Below are positions 43,077-52,128 of a DNA stretch of 63,224 bases, one piece after another. A program made the translations under genes and the position numbers. This stretch comes from Streptomyces cinnamoneus (GTDB lineage: Bacteria > Actinomycetota > Actinomycetes > Streptomycetales > Streptomycetaceae): the NCBI RefSeq assembly GCF_014650495.1, contig NZ_BMVB01000025.1, positions 17,658 to 80,881 on the forward strand, in the 5' to 3' direction. Below the pieces are notes generated by a model. That model worked only from the letters and a program-made list of their open reading frames with translations. It had not been told where the DNA came from and ran no database searches. Every line of letters starts with the position of its first letter. Position 1 is the stretch's first letter.

Positions 43077-43967
43077 ATGGACTTCCTGCGCCCCGCCAGC
43101 TGGGCGGAGGCTCTGGCCGCCAAGGCCGAGCACCCCTCGGCCGTGCCCCTCGCGGGCGGCACGGACGTGATGGTCGAGATCAACTTCGACCACCGCCGGC
43201 CGGAGTACCTGCTCGACCTCCAGCGCATCGGCGAACTCCACACCTGGGACGCGGACGGGCCCGACGTCCGGCTCGGCGCCGCCGTTCCCTACACCCGCAT
43301 CATCGACCACCTGGCGGACGAGCTGCCCGGCCTCGCCCTCGCCGCCCGCACCGTCGGCTCCCCGCAGATCCGCAACCGCGGCAGCGTCGGCGGCAACCTC
43401 GGCGCCGCCTCCCCGGCCGGCGACAGCCACCCGGCCCTGCTGGCCGCGGGCGCCGAGGTCGAGGCGGAATCGGTGCGCGGCACGCGCCTCATACCGGTGG
43501 AGGAGTTCTACACCGGCGTCAAGCGCAACGCCCTCGCACCCGACGAACTGATCCGGGCCGTCCGCATCCGCAAGGCCACCGGCCCGCAGCAGTTCTCCAA
43601 GGTCGGCACCCGCAACGCCATGGTCATCGCCGTGTGCGCCTTCGGCATCGCCCTGCATCCCGGCAGCCGCACGGTGCGCACCGGCATCGGCTCCGCCGCC
43701 CCCACGCCCGTACGCGCCCGCGCCGCCGAGGAGTTCCTCGCCGCCGCACTGGACGACGGCCGCCTCTGGGACACCCGCGGCCCCCTCGGCCCCGCCGTCG
43801 CGGGGGAGTTCGCCGAGCTGGCGTCCGGAGCCTGCAACCCCATCGACGACGTGCGCGGCAGCGCCGCCTACCGCAGGAGGGCGGTCGGCGTCATGGCCCG
43901 CCGCACGCTCGGCTGGGTCTGGGGCGCCTACCGCGGGAACGAAGGGAGGGGAGCGGCGTGCGCGTGA
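43077..43967 (+). CDS. xdhB: Xanthine dehydrogenase FAD-binding subunit
   Basis: 296 residues. FAD motifs are PLAGGTDVMVE and TVGSPQIRNRGSVGGNLGAASPAGD, as in the middle subunit of molybdenum hydroxylases. It passes electrons from the iron-sulfur clusters to NAD. First gene of the xdh operon; the next gene overlaps its end by ten bases. Confidence 0.92.
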   Translation: MDFLRPASWAEALAAKAEHPSAVPLAGGTDVMVEINFDHRRPEYLLDLQRIGELHTWDADGPDVRLGAAVPYTRIIDHLADELPGLALAARTVGSPQIRNRGSVGGNLGAASPAGDSHPALLAAGAEVEAESVRGTRLIPVEEFYTGVKRNALAPDELIRAVRIRKATGPQQFSKVGTRNAMVIAVCAFGIALHPGSRTVRTGIGSAAPTPVRARAAEEFLAAALDDGRLWDTRGPLGPAVAGEFAELASGACNPIDDVRGSAAYRRRAVGVMARRTLGWVWGAYRGNEGRGAACA

Positions 43968-44470
43968 CCTTCACCGTCAACGGCCGCGTCCACGAGGCCG
44001 ACGACGTCTGGGAGGGCGAGAGCCTGCTCTACGTGCTGCGCGAGCGGCTCGGCCTGCCCGGCTCCAAGAACGCCTGCGAGCAGGGCGAATGCGGCTCCTG
44101 CACGGTCCGCCTCGACGACGTGCCGGTCTGCGCCTGCCTGGTGGCCGCGGGCCAGGCCGAGGGCCGCGAGGTGGTCACCGTCGAGGGGCTCGCCGAGCGC
44201 TCCGGTGCCCCCGGGGGCCGGCTCTCGCCCGTGCAGCAGGCGTTCGTCGACGCCGGAGCCGTCCAGTGCGGCTTCTGCACCCCCGGCCTGCTCGTGGCCA
44301 CCGACGAACTGCTGGAGCGCCACCCCGACCCCTCCGACGCCGACATCCGCGAAGCCCTCTCGGGCAACCTGTGCCGGTGCACCGGTTACGAGAAGATCCT
44401 CGACGCCGTGCGCCTCGCCGCGGCCCGGGGCGGGGAGACGGCCCGTGACGGAGAGGCGGCCCGCCCGTGA
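43958..44470 (+). CDS. xdhC: Xanthine dehydrogenase [2Fe-2S] subunit
   Basis: 170 residues with two iron-sulfur clusters: plant-ferredoxin-type CEQGECGSCTVRLDDVPVCAC and CGFCTPGLLVA with LCRCTGYEKIL. The cofactor set and length match the small subunit (naming varies between genomes; this is not the XdhC maturation factor). GTG 43958 is preceded by GGGAGGGGAG. Confidence 0.93.
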   Translation: MRVTFTVNGRVHEADDVWEGESLLYVLRERLGLPGSKNACEQGECGSCTVRLDDVPVCACLVAAGQAEGREVVTVEGLAERSGAPGGRLSPVQQAFVDAGAVQCGFCTPGLLVATDELLERHPDPSDADIREALSGNLCRCTGYEKILDAVRLAAARGGETARDGEAARP

Positions 44471-46851
44471 GCGACGTGACGCGCACCCCCACCGGCCTCA
44501 CCCAGCACAGCGGCACCCAGGGCGGCATCGGCGCATCCACCCTCCGCCCCGACGGCACCCTCAAGGTGACCGGTGAGTTCGCCTACGCCTCCGACCTGTG
44601 GCACGAGGACATGCTCTGGGGCTTCACCCTGCGCAGCCCCCACGCCCACGCCCGCATCCGCTCCGTCGACGTCTCCGCGGCCCTCGCCACGGGGGGCGTG
44701 CACGCCGTCATGACCCACGACGACCTGCCCGCCGCGACCCGCTACGGGCTGGAGATCCAGGACACCCCCGTCCTCGCCGACGGCGTCGTGCGCCACCACG
44801 GCGAGCCGGTGGCCCTCGTCGCCGCCGACCACCCCGAGACCGCCCGCCGCGCCGCCGCGAAGATCGTGGTCGACTACGAGCAGCTGCCCGTCGTGACCGA
44901 CGAGAGGACGGCCACGGCAGACGGCGCCCCCGTGCTCCACCCGGACCGGACCGATCCCCACGCGGCCCACGTCCCGCACCCCAACGTCGTCCACCGGCAG
45001 CCCGTCGTCCGCGGCGACGTCGCCGCCGCCCGGGCCCGCGCGGACGTGATCGTCACCGGCGAGTACGAAGTGGGCATGCAGGACCAGGCGTTCCTCGGCC
45101 CCGAGTCCGGCCTCGCCGTCCCCGCCGAGGACGGCGGCGTCGACCTCTACATCGCCACCCAGTGGCTCCACGCCGACCTGCGCCAGATCGCCCCCGTCCT
45201 CGGCCTGCCCGAGGACAAGGTGCGCATGACGCTCTCCGGCGTGGGCGGCGCCTTCGGCGGCCGCGAGGACCTGTCGATGCAGGCCCACGCCTGCCTGCTC
45301 GCCCTGCGCACCCGCCGCCCCGTGAAGATCGTCTACAACCGCTTCGAGTCCTTCTTCGGCCACGTCCACCGCCACCCCGCGAAGCTCCGCTACGAGCACG
45401 GGGCGACCCGCGACGGAAAGCTGCTCTTCATGGCGTGCCGCATCGTCCTCGACGGCGGCGCCTACGCCTCCTCCTCGCCCGCCGTCGTCGGCAACGCCGC
45501 CTCGCTCTCCGCCGGCCCGTACGTCGTCGACAACGTCGACGTCGAGGCCCTCGCCCTCTACACCAACAACCCTCCCTGCGGCGCGATGCGCGGCTTCGGA
45601 GCGGTGCAGGCGTGCTTCGCCTACGAGGCGCAGATGGACAAGCTGGCGGCCGCGCTGGGCCTGCACCCGGTGGAGTTCCGCCGCCGCAACGCCATGGCGC
45701 AGGGCTCGGTCATGCCCACGGGGCAGGTCGTCGACTCGCCCGCGCCGGTCGCCGAACTCCTGCGCCGCGTCCAGGCGCTGCCTCTGCCGCCGCAGCGCCA
45801 GTGGGAGAGCGCCGGCGGCGCCACGGACGTCCGCGCCCTGCCGGGCGGCCTGTCGAACACCACGCACGGCGAGGGCGTGGTCCGGGGCGTCGGCTACGCC
45901 GTCGGCATCAAGAACGTCGGCTTCTCGGAGGGCTTCGACGACTACTCCACCGCCCGCATCCGGCTGGAGGCCGTCGCCGGCGAGCCCGTCGCCACCGTGC
46001 ACACCGCCATGGCCGAGGTGGGCCAGGGCGGCGTCACGGTGCACGCCCAGATCGCCCGCACCGAACTGGGAGTCGCCCGGGTGACCATCGCGCCCGCCGA
46101 CACCCGCGTGGGCTCCGCCGGCTCCACCTCGGCCTCCCGCCAGACGTACGTCACCGGCGGCGCGGTCAAGCACGCCTGCGAGGCGGTGCGCGAGCGCGTC
46201 CTGGAACTGGGCCGCGCCCGGTTCGGCACGTACCACCCGGCCTGGGCGTCGGCCGAACTCCTGCTGGAGGACGGCAAGGTGGTCACCGACGGCGGCGAGG
46301 TCCTCGCCGCCCTCGCGGACGTCCTCGGGGAGGAGAGCATCGAGGTCGAGCGGGAGTGGCGGCACCGGCCCACCGAGCCCTTCGACCTGCGCACGGGACA
46401 GGGTTCCGGTCACGTCCAGTACTCCTTCGCCGCCCACCGGGCGGTCGTCGAGGTCGACACCGAACTCGGCCTGGTCAAGGTCGTCGAACTGGCCTGCGCC
46501 CAGGACGTCGGCAAGGCCCTCAACCCGCTGTCGGTCACCGGACAGATCCAGGGCGGCACCCTCCAGGGCCTGGGGCTCGCCGTCATGGAGGAGATCGTCG
46601 TCGACCCGGTGACGGCGAGGGTCCGCAACCCCTCGTTCACCGACTACCTGATCCCCACCATCCTCGACACCCCCACGCTCCCCGTCGACGTCCTCGAACT
46701 CGCCGACGGCCACGCCCCCTACGGCCTGCGCGGGGTCGGCGAGGCCCCCACCCTCTCCTCGACGCCCGCCGTCGTGGCGGCCGTCCGCCAGGCCACGGGC
46801 CTCGCCCTGCAGCGCGTCCCCCTCCGGCCGGAGCACCTGACCGGGACCTGA
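44467..46851 (+). CDS. xdhA: Xanthine dehydrogenase molybdopterin-binding subunit
   Basis: 794 residues. Moco-binding motifs are VGGAFGGREDLSMQ, PPCGAMRGFGAVQACFAYE, GSAGSTSASRQTYV and the catalytic Glu in RGVGEAPTLSS. It oxidises hypoxanthine/xanthine toward urate. GTG 44467 overlaps the previous stop as GTGA, so the three subunits are coupled. Confidence 0.94.
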   Translation: MSDVTRTPTGLTQHSGTQGGIGASTLRPDGTLKVTGEFAYASDLWHEDMLWGFTLRSPHAHARIRSVDVSAALATGGVHAVMTHDDLPAATRYGLEIQDTPVLADGVVRHHGEPVALVAADHPETARRAAAKIVVDYEQLPVVTDERTATADGAPVLHPDRTDPHAAHVPHPNVVHRQPVVRGDVAAARARADVIVTGEYEVGMQDQAFLGPESGLAVPAEDGGVDLYIATQWLHADLRQIAPVLGLPEDKVRMTLSGVGGAFGGREDLSMQAHACLLALRTRRPVKIVYNRFESFFGHVHRHPAKLRYEHGATRDGKLLFMACRIVLDGGAYASSSPAVVGNAASLSAGPYVVDNVDVEALALYTNNPPCGAMRGFGAVQACFAYEAQMDKLAAALGLHPVEFRRRNAMAQGSVMPTGQVVDSPAPVAELLRRVQALPLPPQRQWESAGGATDVRALPGGLSNTTHGEGVVRGVGYAVGIKNVGFSEGFDDYSTARIRLEAVAGEPVATVHTAMAEVGQGGVTVHAQIARTELGVARVTIAPADTRVGSAGSTSASRQTYVTGGAVKHACEAVRERVLELGRARFGTYHPAWASAELLLEDGKVVTDGGEVLAALADVLGEESIEVEREWRHRPTEPFDLRTGQGSGHVQYSFAAHRAVVEVDTELGLVKVVELACAQDVGKALNPLSVTGQIQGGTLQGLGLAVMEEIVVDPVTARVRNPSFTDYLIPTILDTPTLPVDVLELADGHAPYGLRGVGEAPTLSSTPAVVAAVRQATGLALQRVPLRPEHLTGT

Positions 46852-46998
46852 GCGGGGCGCGTCCCAGGACGCGACGCGTCCCCGCCCGCCGTCACCGCAC
46901 GCGCGCCCCCACCGGTGGCGGTGCGGCGGCACCACCCTTCGTCTCGGGCCGTCCCCCGGGTCGTGCAGCCCCCACCCGCGACGTCTGGAGCAGGCACC

Positions 46999-48459
46999 AT
47001 GACCCATGCATCAGCGCGGCCCACGACCGCGGCGCAGGACGCGGGCGCGGGCCCGCGGCGGCCCGCCGGCCCCTCCCGGCTCGACCGGTACTTCCTCATC
47101 ACCGAGCGGGGGTCGACCCTGGCACGCGAAGTGCGCGGCGGCCTCACCACCTTCATGGCGATGAGCTACATCCTGCTGCTCAACCCACTGATCCTCTCCG
47201 GCCCCGACGTCGCGCGGCACACCCTCGACCGGCAGGGGCTCATCACCGCCACCGCCTTCGCCGCGGCGGCCTGCACCCTGCTCATGGGCCTGATCGGCCG
47301 CGTCCCGCTCGCCCTTGCGGCCGGGCTCGGCGTCTCCGGAGTGCTCTCCACCCAGGTCGCGCCCCACATGACCTGGCCGCAGGCGATGGGCATGTGCGTG
47401 GTGTACGGCGTCGTCATCATGCTGCTGGTCCTCACCGGACTGCGCGAACGCGTCATGAACGCCATCCCGCTGGCGCTCAAGCACGCCATCACCATGGGCA
47501 TCGGGATGTTCATCGCCCTCATCGGCCTGGTCAAGGCCGGCTTCGTGCACGCCGCGCGGTCCGGCGGGCCCCTCACGCTGGGCCCGGCCGGCGAACTGGC
47601 GGGCTGGCCCGTGCTGCTGTTCTGCGTCACCCTGCTGCTGATCTTCATGTTGCAGGCGCGGGAGGTGCCCGGCGCGATCCTCATCGGCATCGTGGCGGGC
47701 ACGGCCCTGGCCGTCCTCGTCAACGCCGTCGGCGACCTCGGCCCCCGCACCTGGCAGAACGGCCCCCCGGCCCTGAAGGGCAGCGCCGTCTCCCTGCCCG
47801 ACTTCTCCCTCTTCGGGCAGGTGGAGTTCGGCGGCTGGGGCGCGGTGGGCGGCGCCACCGTCTCCATGATCGTCTTCACTCTGGTGCTGGCCGGCTTCTT
47901 CGACGCCATGGCCACGATCATCGGCGTGGGCACCGAGGCGGGCCTCGCCGACGACAAGGGCCGGATGCCGGGACTGAGCCGGGCGCTGCTCGTCGACGGC
48001 GCGGGCGGGGCGATCGGCGGGGTGGCCGGGGCGTCCGGTCAGACGGTCTTCGTCGAGTCCGCCACGGGCGTGGGCGAGGGTGCCCGCACCGGCCTGTCCT
48101 CCGTCGTCACCGGACTGCTCTTCACGGCCTGTCTGTTCTTCACGCCGCTGACCCGCATCGTCCCCGGAGAGATCGCCGCGGCCGCCCTCGTGGTCATCGG
48201 CGCCATGATGACCAGCCACGCCCGGCACATCGACTGGACCGACCGCGCCGTGGCCGTCCCCGTCTTCCTGACGGTGGTGCTGATGCCGTTCACGTACTCC
48301 ATCACGGCCGGCGTCGGCGGCGGCGTCATCGCCTACACGGCCATCAAGGCGGCCCAGGGCAGGGGGCGCGAGCCCGGCGCCTTCATGTGGGTCCTGAGCG
48401 TCGTCTTCGCGGGCTACTTCGCCCTGCATCCGATCGAGCACTGGCTGGGCGTCAAGTAG
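46999..48459 (+). CDS. NCS2-family purine permease (AzgA-like)
   Basis: 486 residues with 12-14 membrane segments. Family motifs are GLTTFMAMSYILLLNPLIL, AAGLGVSGVLSTQ, FFDAMATIIGVGTEAGL and GASGQTVFVESATGVGEGART. AzgA-type members carry adenine, guanine or hypoxanthine with protons. Its place between xdh and XdhC supports purine uptake for catabolism. ATG 46999 has GGAG upstream; 147 bases follow the xdh stop. Confidence 0.92.
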   Translation: MTHASARPTTAAQDAGAGPRRPAGPSRLDRYFLITERGSTLAREVRGGLTTFMAMSYILLLNPLILSGPDVARHTLDRQGLITATAFAAAACTLLMGLIGRVPLALAAGLGVSGVLSTQVAPHMTWPQAMGMCVVYGVVIMLLVLTGLRERVMNAIPLALKHAITMGIGMFIALIGLVKAGFVHAARSGGPLTLGPAGELAGWPVLLFCVTLLLIFMLQAREVPGAILIGIVAGTALAVLVNAVGDLGPRTWQNGPPALKGSAVSLPDFSLFGQVEFGGWGAVGGATVSMIVFTLVLAGFFDAMATIIGVGTEAGLADDKGRMPGLSRALLVDGAGGAIGGVAGASGQTVFVESATGVGEGARTGLSSVVTGLLFTACLFFTPLTRIVPGEIAAAALVVIGAMMTSHARHIDWTDRAVAVPVFLTVVLMPFTYSITAGVGGGVIAYTAIKAAQGRGREPGAFMWVLSVVFAGYFALHPIEHWLGVK

Positions 48460-48468
48460 GAGGCGGAC

Positions 48469-49695
48469 GTGCTGGACATCGCCGGGGAACTGCACCTCTG
48501 GTGCACACAGGGGCGCGACGTCGCGGTGGCCACGGTGGTGGCCGTCCGCGGCAGCGCGCCCCGGCAGCCGGGCGCGGCCCTGGCCGTCGACGCGGCCGGC
48601 ACGGCGCTCGGCTCGGTCTCGGGCGGCTGCGTGGAGGGCGCGGTCCACGAACTGTGCCGTGCGGCGCTGGCGAGCGGCGAGCCGGTGCTGGAACGGTTCG
48701 GCTACTCCGACGCCGACGCGTTCGCGGTCGGGCTGACGTGCGGCGGGGAGATCGACGTCCTGGTGACGCCGGTGTGCCCGGTGGCCGCCGCGGCCCTGTC
48801 CGCGGCGGCGTCCGGCGAGACGGTGGCGCTGGCCCGCGTGGTGACGGGCCCGCCCGGAACCCCGGGACGCGCCCTGCTCGTGCGCCCGGACGGTACGGGC
48901 GAGGGCACCCTGGGCGGCCCGCCCGCGCTGGACGACGCGGCGCGGGACGCGGCCCGCACCTTGCTGGACGCCGGCCGTACGGCCTGCGTCGACCTCCCCG
49001 CCCACGCGGTGGGCCTGCTGGTCGAATGCAGCGTGCCGCCGCCGCGGATGCTCGTCTTCGGCGCGATCGACTTCGCGGCCGCGCTGGTACGCGCCGGCTC
49101 GTTCCTCGGCTACCACGTGACCGTGTGCGACGCGCGCCCCGTCTTCGCCACAAAGGCCCGCTTCCCGGAGGCCGACGAGGTCGTCGTGGACTGGCCGCAC
49201 CGCTACCTCGACTCCCAGGTCCTGGACGCCCGCACCGTCCTGTGCGTGCTGACCCACGACGCCAAGTTCGACGTGCCGCTGCTGCAACGGGCCCTGGCCC
49301 TGCCCGTCGCGTACGTCGGCGCGATGGGTTCGCGCCGCACGCACGAGGCCCGGCTGCGGCTGCTGCGCGACGCCGGTGTCGGGGAGGGGGAGCTGGCCCG
49401 CCTCCGTTCCCCGATCGGCCTCGACCTCGGCGCCCGTACGCCCGAGGAGACGGCCCTGTCGATCGCCGCCGAGATCGTGGCGGTGCGCCGCGGGGGAACG
49501 GGGGTGCCGCTGACGGGCGGGGACATACCGATCCACCACGACGAGGCGGCCGGCCCCCAAGGAGCCCCCGCCGGGTGCCCCCCGTCCCCCGGTCCCCTGC
49601 CTGGCCTGAATGCCTCCCTCCTCCCGCCTGCCGGCGCAGGGTGGGTGGAACCGGTGCGTCCGCCGGTTCAGCACCCGGCGGTGACGGGCCGATAG
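48469..49695 (+). CDS. XdhC-type molybdenum cofactor maturation factor
   Basis: 408 residues. The N-domain reads VRGSAPRQPGAALAVDAAGTALGSVSGGCVEGAV, and the C-domain is Rossmann-like (LVFGAIDFAAALVRAGSFLGYHVTVCDAR, YVGAMGSRRTHEARL). It binds, sulfurates and inserts molybdenum cofactor into XDH. Start GTG 48469, nine bases after the permease stop. The C-terminus has an extra Pro-rich tail of about 45 residues. Confidence 0.9.
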   Translation: MLDIAGELHLWCTQGRDVAVATVVAVRGSAPRQPGAALAVDAAGTALGSVSGGCVEGAVHELCRAALASGEPVLERFGYSDADAFAVGLTCGGEIDVLVTPVCPVAAAALSAAASGETVALARVVTGPPGTPGRALLVRPDGTGEGTLGGPPALDDAARDAARTLLDAGRTACVDLPAHAVGLLVECSVPPPRMLVFGAIDFAAALVRAGSFLGYHVTVCDARPVFATKARFPEADEVVVDWPHRYLDSQVLDARTVLCVLTHDAKFDVPLLQRALALPVAYVGAMGSRRTHEARLRLLRDAGVGEGELARLRSPIGLDLGARTPEETALSIAAEIVAVRRGGTGVPLTGGDIPIHHDEAAGPQGAPAGCPPSPGPLPGLNASLLPPAGAGWVEPVRPPVQHPAVTGR

Positions 49696-49728
49696 AGAAC
49701 GAGAGACGGGCACGAGGAGGACGAGGGC

Positions 49729-50535
49729 ATGGCGATGGTGAACGAGTGGCAGCTGGCGGCCAACATCGGGGCCGGCCTCGGCTTCGGCGCGATCATCGGG
49801 CTGGAGCGCCAGTGGCGGGCCCGGATGGCGGGGCTGCGCACCAACGCCCTGGTGGCCGCCGGCTCCGCCCTCTTCGTCCTGCTGTCGACCTACGGCTTCG
49901 CCGACGCCACCAGCTCGGCGGGGTACGACGGTTCACGGGTCGCCGCGCAGATCGTCTCCGGCATCGGTTTCCTCGGCGCGGGCGTCATCATGCGCGACGG
50001 ACTGAGCGTGCGCGGCCTGAACACCGCCGCCACCCTGTGGTGCTCGGCCGCCGTCGGCGCCCTGGCCGGCACCGGCCTGTACGTGATCGCCGCCCTGGGC
50101 ACGGTGGGCGTGGTCGGCGCCAACACCCTGCTCCGGCCCCTGGCCCGGGGCCTGGACCGGGGCCCGCACGGCGGCGCGGAGGTGACCACCGACTACTACT
50201 TCGAGGTGGTGTGCACCGAGCCCGCGGAGGCCCACGTGCGCACCCTCGTCGTCCAGGCCGTCACCCGCCCCGGCTTCCGGCTGCGTTCGGTGGACAGCCG
50301 CGACGCGGAGACGGCGGGCAAGGTGATCGTTTCGGCCGAACTCAGCACGGAACGCCGGGACGACAGCCTCCTGGAGGAGGCCGTCAGCCGCCTCTCGCTG
50401 GAGCCCGCCGTCTCCGCCGTCAGCTGGACGGCCCTCCACGGCCCGGACGACGACGACAACGAGACCCCGGACGAGGACTACCGCGCCGCCCGCAGGGCCC
50501 GGCGGCGGGTGCGGAACCTGTTCACCGGGCGGTGA
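49729..50535 (+). CDS. MgtC/SapB-family membrane protein
   Basis: 268 residues. The conserved part is GAIIGLERQWRARMAGLRTNALVAAGSALFVLLS and SGIGFLGAGVIMRDGLSVRGLNTAATLWCSAAVG, with about four membrane segments, then a C-terminal ACT-like domain. MgtC proteins are linked to magnesium limitation and control of ATP synthase in other bacteria. A GAGGAGGA sequence precedes ATG 49729. It is the last gene of the purine block and may be independent of it. Confidence 0.9.
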   Translation: MAMVNEWQLAANIGAGLGFGAIIGLERQWRARMAGLRTNALVAAGSALFVLLSTYGFADATSSAGYDGSRVAAQIVSGIGFLGAGVIMRDGLSVRGLNTAATLWCSAAVGALAGTGLYVIAALGTVGVVGANTLLRPLARGLDRGPHGGAEVTTDYYFEVVCTEPAEAHVRTLVVQAVTRPGFRLRSVDSRDAETAGKVIVSAELSTERRDDSLLEEAVSRLSLEPAVSAVSWTALHGPDDDDNETPDEDYRAARRARRRVRNLFTGR

Positions 50536-50972
50536 GGGCGGCCGCCTGACGGTGCCGTGACGCACGGGGCGTGAGGGTGTCGTGACGGAGCGTCGCTCCA
50601 GTAAATCTTCACACGATGCGGGTAACCGGCGGTATCCACCTGCGCCGATCCTCGATATGCCGGTATTGCCCCAAGCGTTTGGTGGGCGTGTGTCCGTTTA
50701 TGTTCTGCGAGGACGGCGGGCCTCCTGGATCTGTTACTCGATCCTGTGAAGAAGTTGTGATGATCCAGTAAAGGAAGCGGAAAGCGCATCGCCGTCGGCG
50801 GCAACACGGTTGGCCCAGCCACCTGTTCGCGTGCTTACATCTGCGCACCGCAGCGGTTCTCCGAACGGCGGTCGATTTCGACCGGGCCGCTGCGGGAGTG
50901 GTCGGACCGTTTTGTCGCGGCCTGCCCCACGTCCTTTGAAAAAATCCAGACGAATGAAGGGTGCGCAAAATA
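50536..50972. other. Upstream region of the peptide cassette
   Basis: 437 bases with lower GC than the surroundings and no convincing gene. A short ORF (CGAGGACGG region, about 50680-50760) has three Cys but no ribosome site. The nested inverted repeat 50850-50893 is listed separately. AT-rich segments such as CTTTGAAAAAATCCAGACGAATGAAGG just before the precursor look like promoter or 5'-UTR sequence. Confidence 0.6.
50850..50893 (+). promoter_or_regulatory. Nested inverted repeat upstream of the precursor peptide
   Basis: An outer perfect 7-bp stem (GCAGCGG / CCGCTGC) encloses a compact inner hairpin (CGGTCGA-TT-TCGACCG). It lies 80 bases before the precursor start. It may be a 5'-UTR structure, an operator or an upstream terminator; sequence alone does not tell. 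Confidence 0.4.
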
Positions 50973-51191
50973 ATGCGTAACGACATCGAGACCCGTGAGA
51001 TCGCCGACGCCGAGCTGGACGCCGTTTCCGGCGGTGTCAGCATCTCCGGTGGTCTCCTCGGCGCCGTGACCGGCGACGTCCACACCGTGCTGGGCACCGT
51101 GACCTCCCTGCAGACGGTCCAGGCCGTCCGTCCCACCGTCGGCCAGGTCGAGGGCATCGTCGGCGTCCACGCCGGTGTCGCCGGCCTCTGA
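50973..51191 (+). CDS. Double-glycine precursor peptide of an NHLP-type export system
   Basis: 72 residues. The leader (about 21 residues) ends ADAELDAVSGG, the classic double-glycine site cut by C39 peptidases. The 51-residue core, starting VSISGGLLG, is rich in Val, Gly and Thr, has no Cys, and carries two short similar stretches (GTVTSLQTV, GQVEGIVGV). Start is ATG 50973 (GTG four codons earlier is possible). It is followed by a strong hairpin and by the transporter genes. Streptomyces genomes often label such peptides as lanthipeptide precursors, but without Cys no lanthionine can form. Confidence 0.8.
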   Translation: MRNDIETREIADAELDAVSGGVSISGGLLGAVTGDVHTVLGTVTSLQTVQAVRPTVGQVEGIVGVHAGVAGL

Positions 51192-51205
51192 GTCGAAGCG
51201 GTTGT

Positions 51206-51244
51206 CCATGCGCCCCGGAACGCCCCCCGTTCCGGGGCGCATGG
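51206..51244 (+). terminator. 17-bp hairpin between precursor and transporter genes
   Basis: A perfect 17-bp stem (CCATGCGCCCCGGAACG / CGTTCCGGGGCGCATGG) with a CCCCC loop, 15 bases after the precursor stop. It would act as a partial terminator and an mRNA-stabilising end, giving much more peptide mRNA than transporter mRNA. Confidence 0.8.
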
Positions 51245-51321
51245 CTGCCCGCGGTGATGTCCTAAAGGGCTCTCCGCGCAATTCAGCACCCGTGTCACGA
51301 ATGCAGTCGAAGGAATAGTTC

Positions 51322-52128
51322 GTGCAGTTCCGCCAGAAGGCGCTTTCCAAGCTGCAATCGCCCGAAGAGCTCGATCTGCCCCTGCGCTTCGCGCGCCCGC
51401 AAGGCCGGCTCGTCCTGGCCGTAACGGTCGTCGTCATGGCCGTCGCGGCATTTTGGGCATTTATCGGATCCGTGTCCTCAAAACTGAGCGCACCGGGCAT
51501 CCTCACCCATGCCGAGGGCAGTTACCTGCTCCAGAGCCCGTTCGCCGGACAGGTCACCGCGGTCCTCGCCAAGGAGGGCCAGCTGCTGTCCCCGGGCGCA
51601 CCCCTGCTCCAGGTCAGCACGGACCGGGGCGACCGGGCCGTGCGCGTGGTGGCCGGCGGGCGGCTGACGACCCTGGTCGCCAAGATCGGCTCGGTCGTCA
51701 CCACCGGCGCGGACGTGGCGACCGTGGAACGGGTGAAGAACCCCGACGACCCGCTGGTGGCCGTGCTCTACGTGCCCGGCGGGAGCGGCGGGACCATTCC
51801 GGTGGGCGCCCCCGTCGACCTGAACGTCCAGTCCGTCCCCCAGCAGCGGTTCGGCGTGCTGCGCGGCCGCGTCACGGCGGTCGGCCGCGCGCCCCAGACC
51901 CCGGCGCAGATCGGCGGCTTCCTCGGGGACAACCGGCTCGCCGCGCAGTTCGCGCGGCAGGGCAACCCCGTCGCGGTGCTCGTGCAGCTGGAGCGCTCCT
52001 CCGCGACCCGGTCCGGCTACCGGTGGTCCTCCGCGGACGGGCCCCCGTACCCCGTCGACTCCACGACACCGGTCACCGGCGCCGTCCACCTCGCCGCGCA
52101 GCACCCCGTCGACTGGCTGCTGCCGTGA
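51322..52128 (+). CDS. HlyD-like secretion protein of the peptide export system
   Basis: 268 residues: one N-terminal membrane helix (about 30-50), then a biotinyl-lipoyl-like domain (GSYLLQSPFAGQVTAVLAKEGQLLSPGAPLLQVS) and a beta-barrel region. It matches the NHLP bacteriocin secretion protein (membrane fusion type). A coiled-coil hairpin is short, as in Gram-positives. GTG 51322 has GAAGGA upstream. Its stop overlaps the next gene as GTGA. Confidence 0.85.
   Translation: MQFRQKALSKLQSPEELDLPLRFARPQGRLVLAVTVVVMAVAAFWAFIGSVSSKLSAPGILTHAEGSYLLQSPFAGQVTAVLAKEGQLLSPGAPLLQVSTDRGDRAVRVVAGGRLTTLVAKIGSVVTTGADVATVERVKNPDDPLVAVLYVPGGSGGTIPVGAPVDLNVQSVPQQRFGVLRGRVTAVGRAPQTPAQIGGFLGDNRLAAQFARQGNPVAVLVQLERSSATRSGYRWSSADGPPYPVDSTTPVTGAVHLAAQHPVDWLLP

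Noticed and set aside
47011..49713. Minus-strand frame of 900 codons
   Set aside because: Antisense of the NCS2 permease and XdhC genes; no ribosome site and no recognisable domain.
44598..50549. Plus-strand frame of 1983 codons
   Set aside because: Out-of-frame shadow running across xdhA, the permease, XdhC and MgtC; extremely Arg/Pro-rich, no domain.
50680..50760. Small Cys-containing ORF before the precursor peptide as a second peptide
   Set aside because: No ribosome site, no double-glycine motif and no coding bias; kept only as part of the control region.
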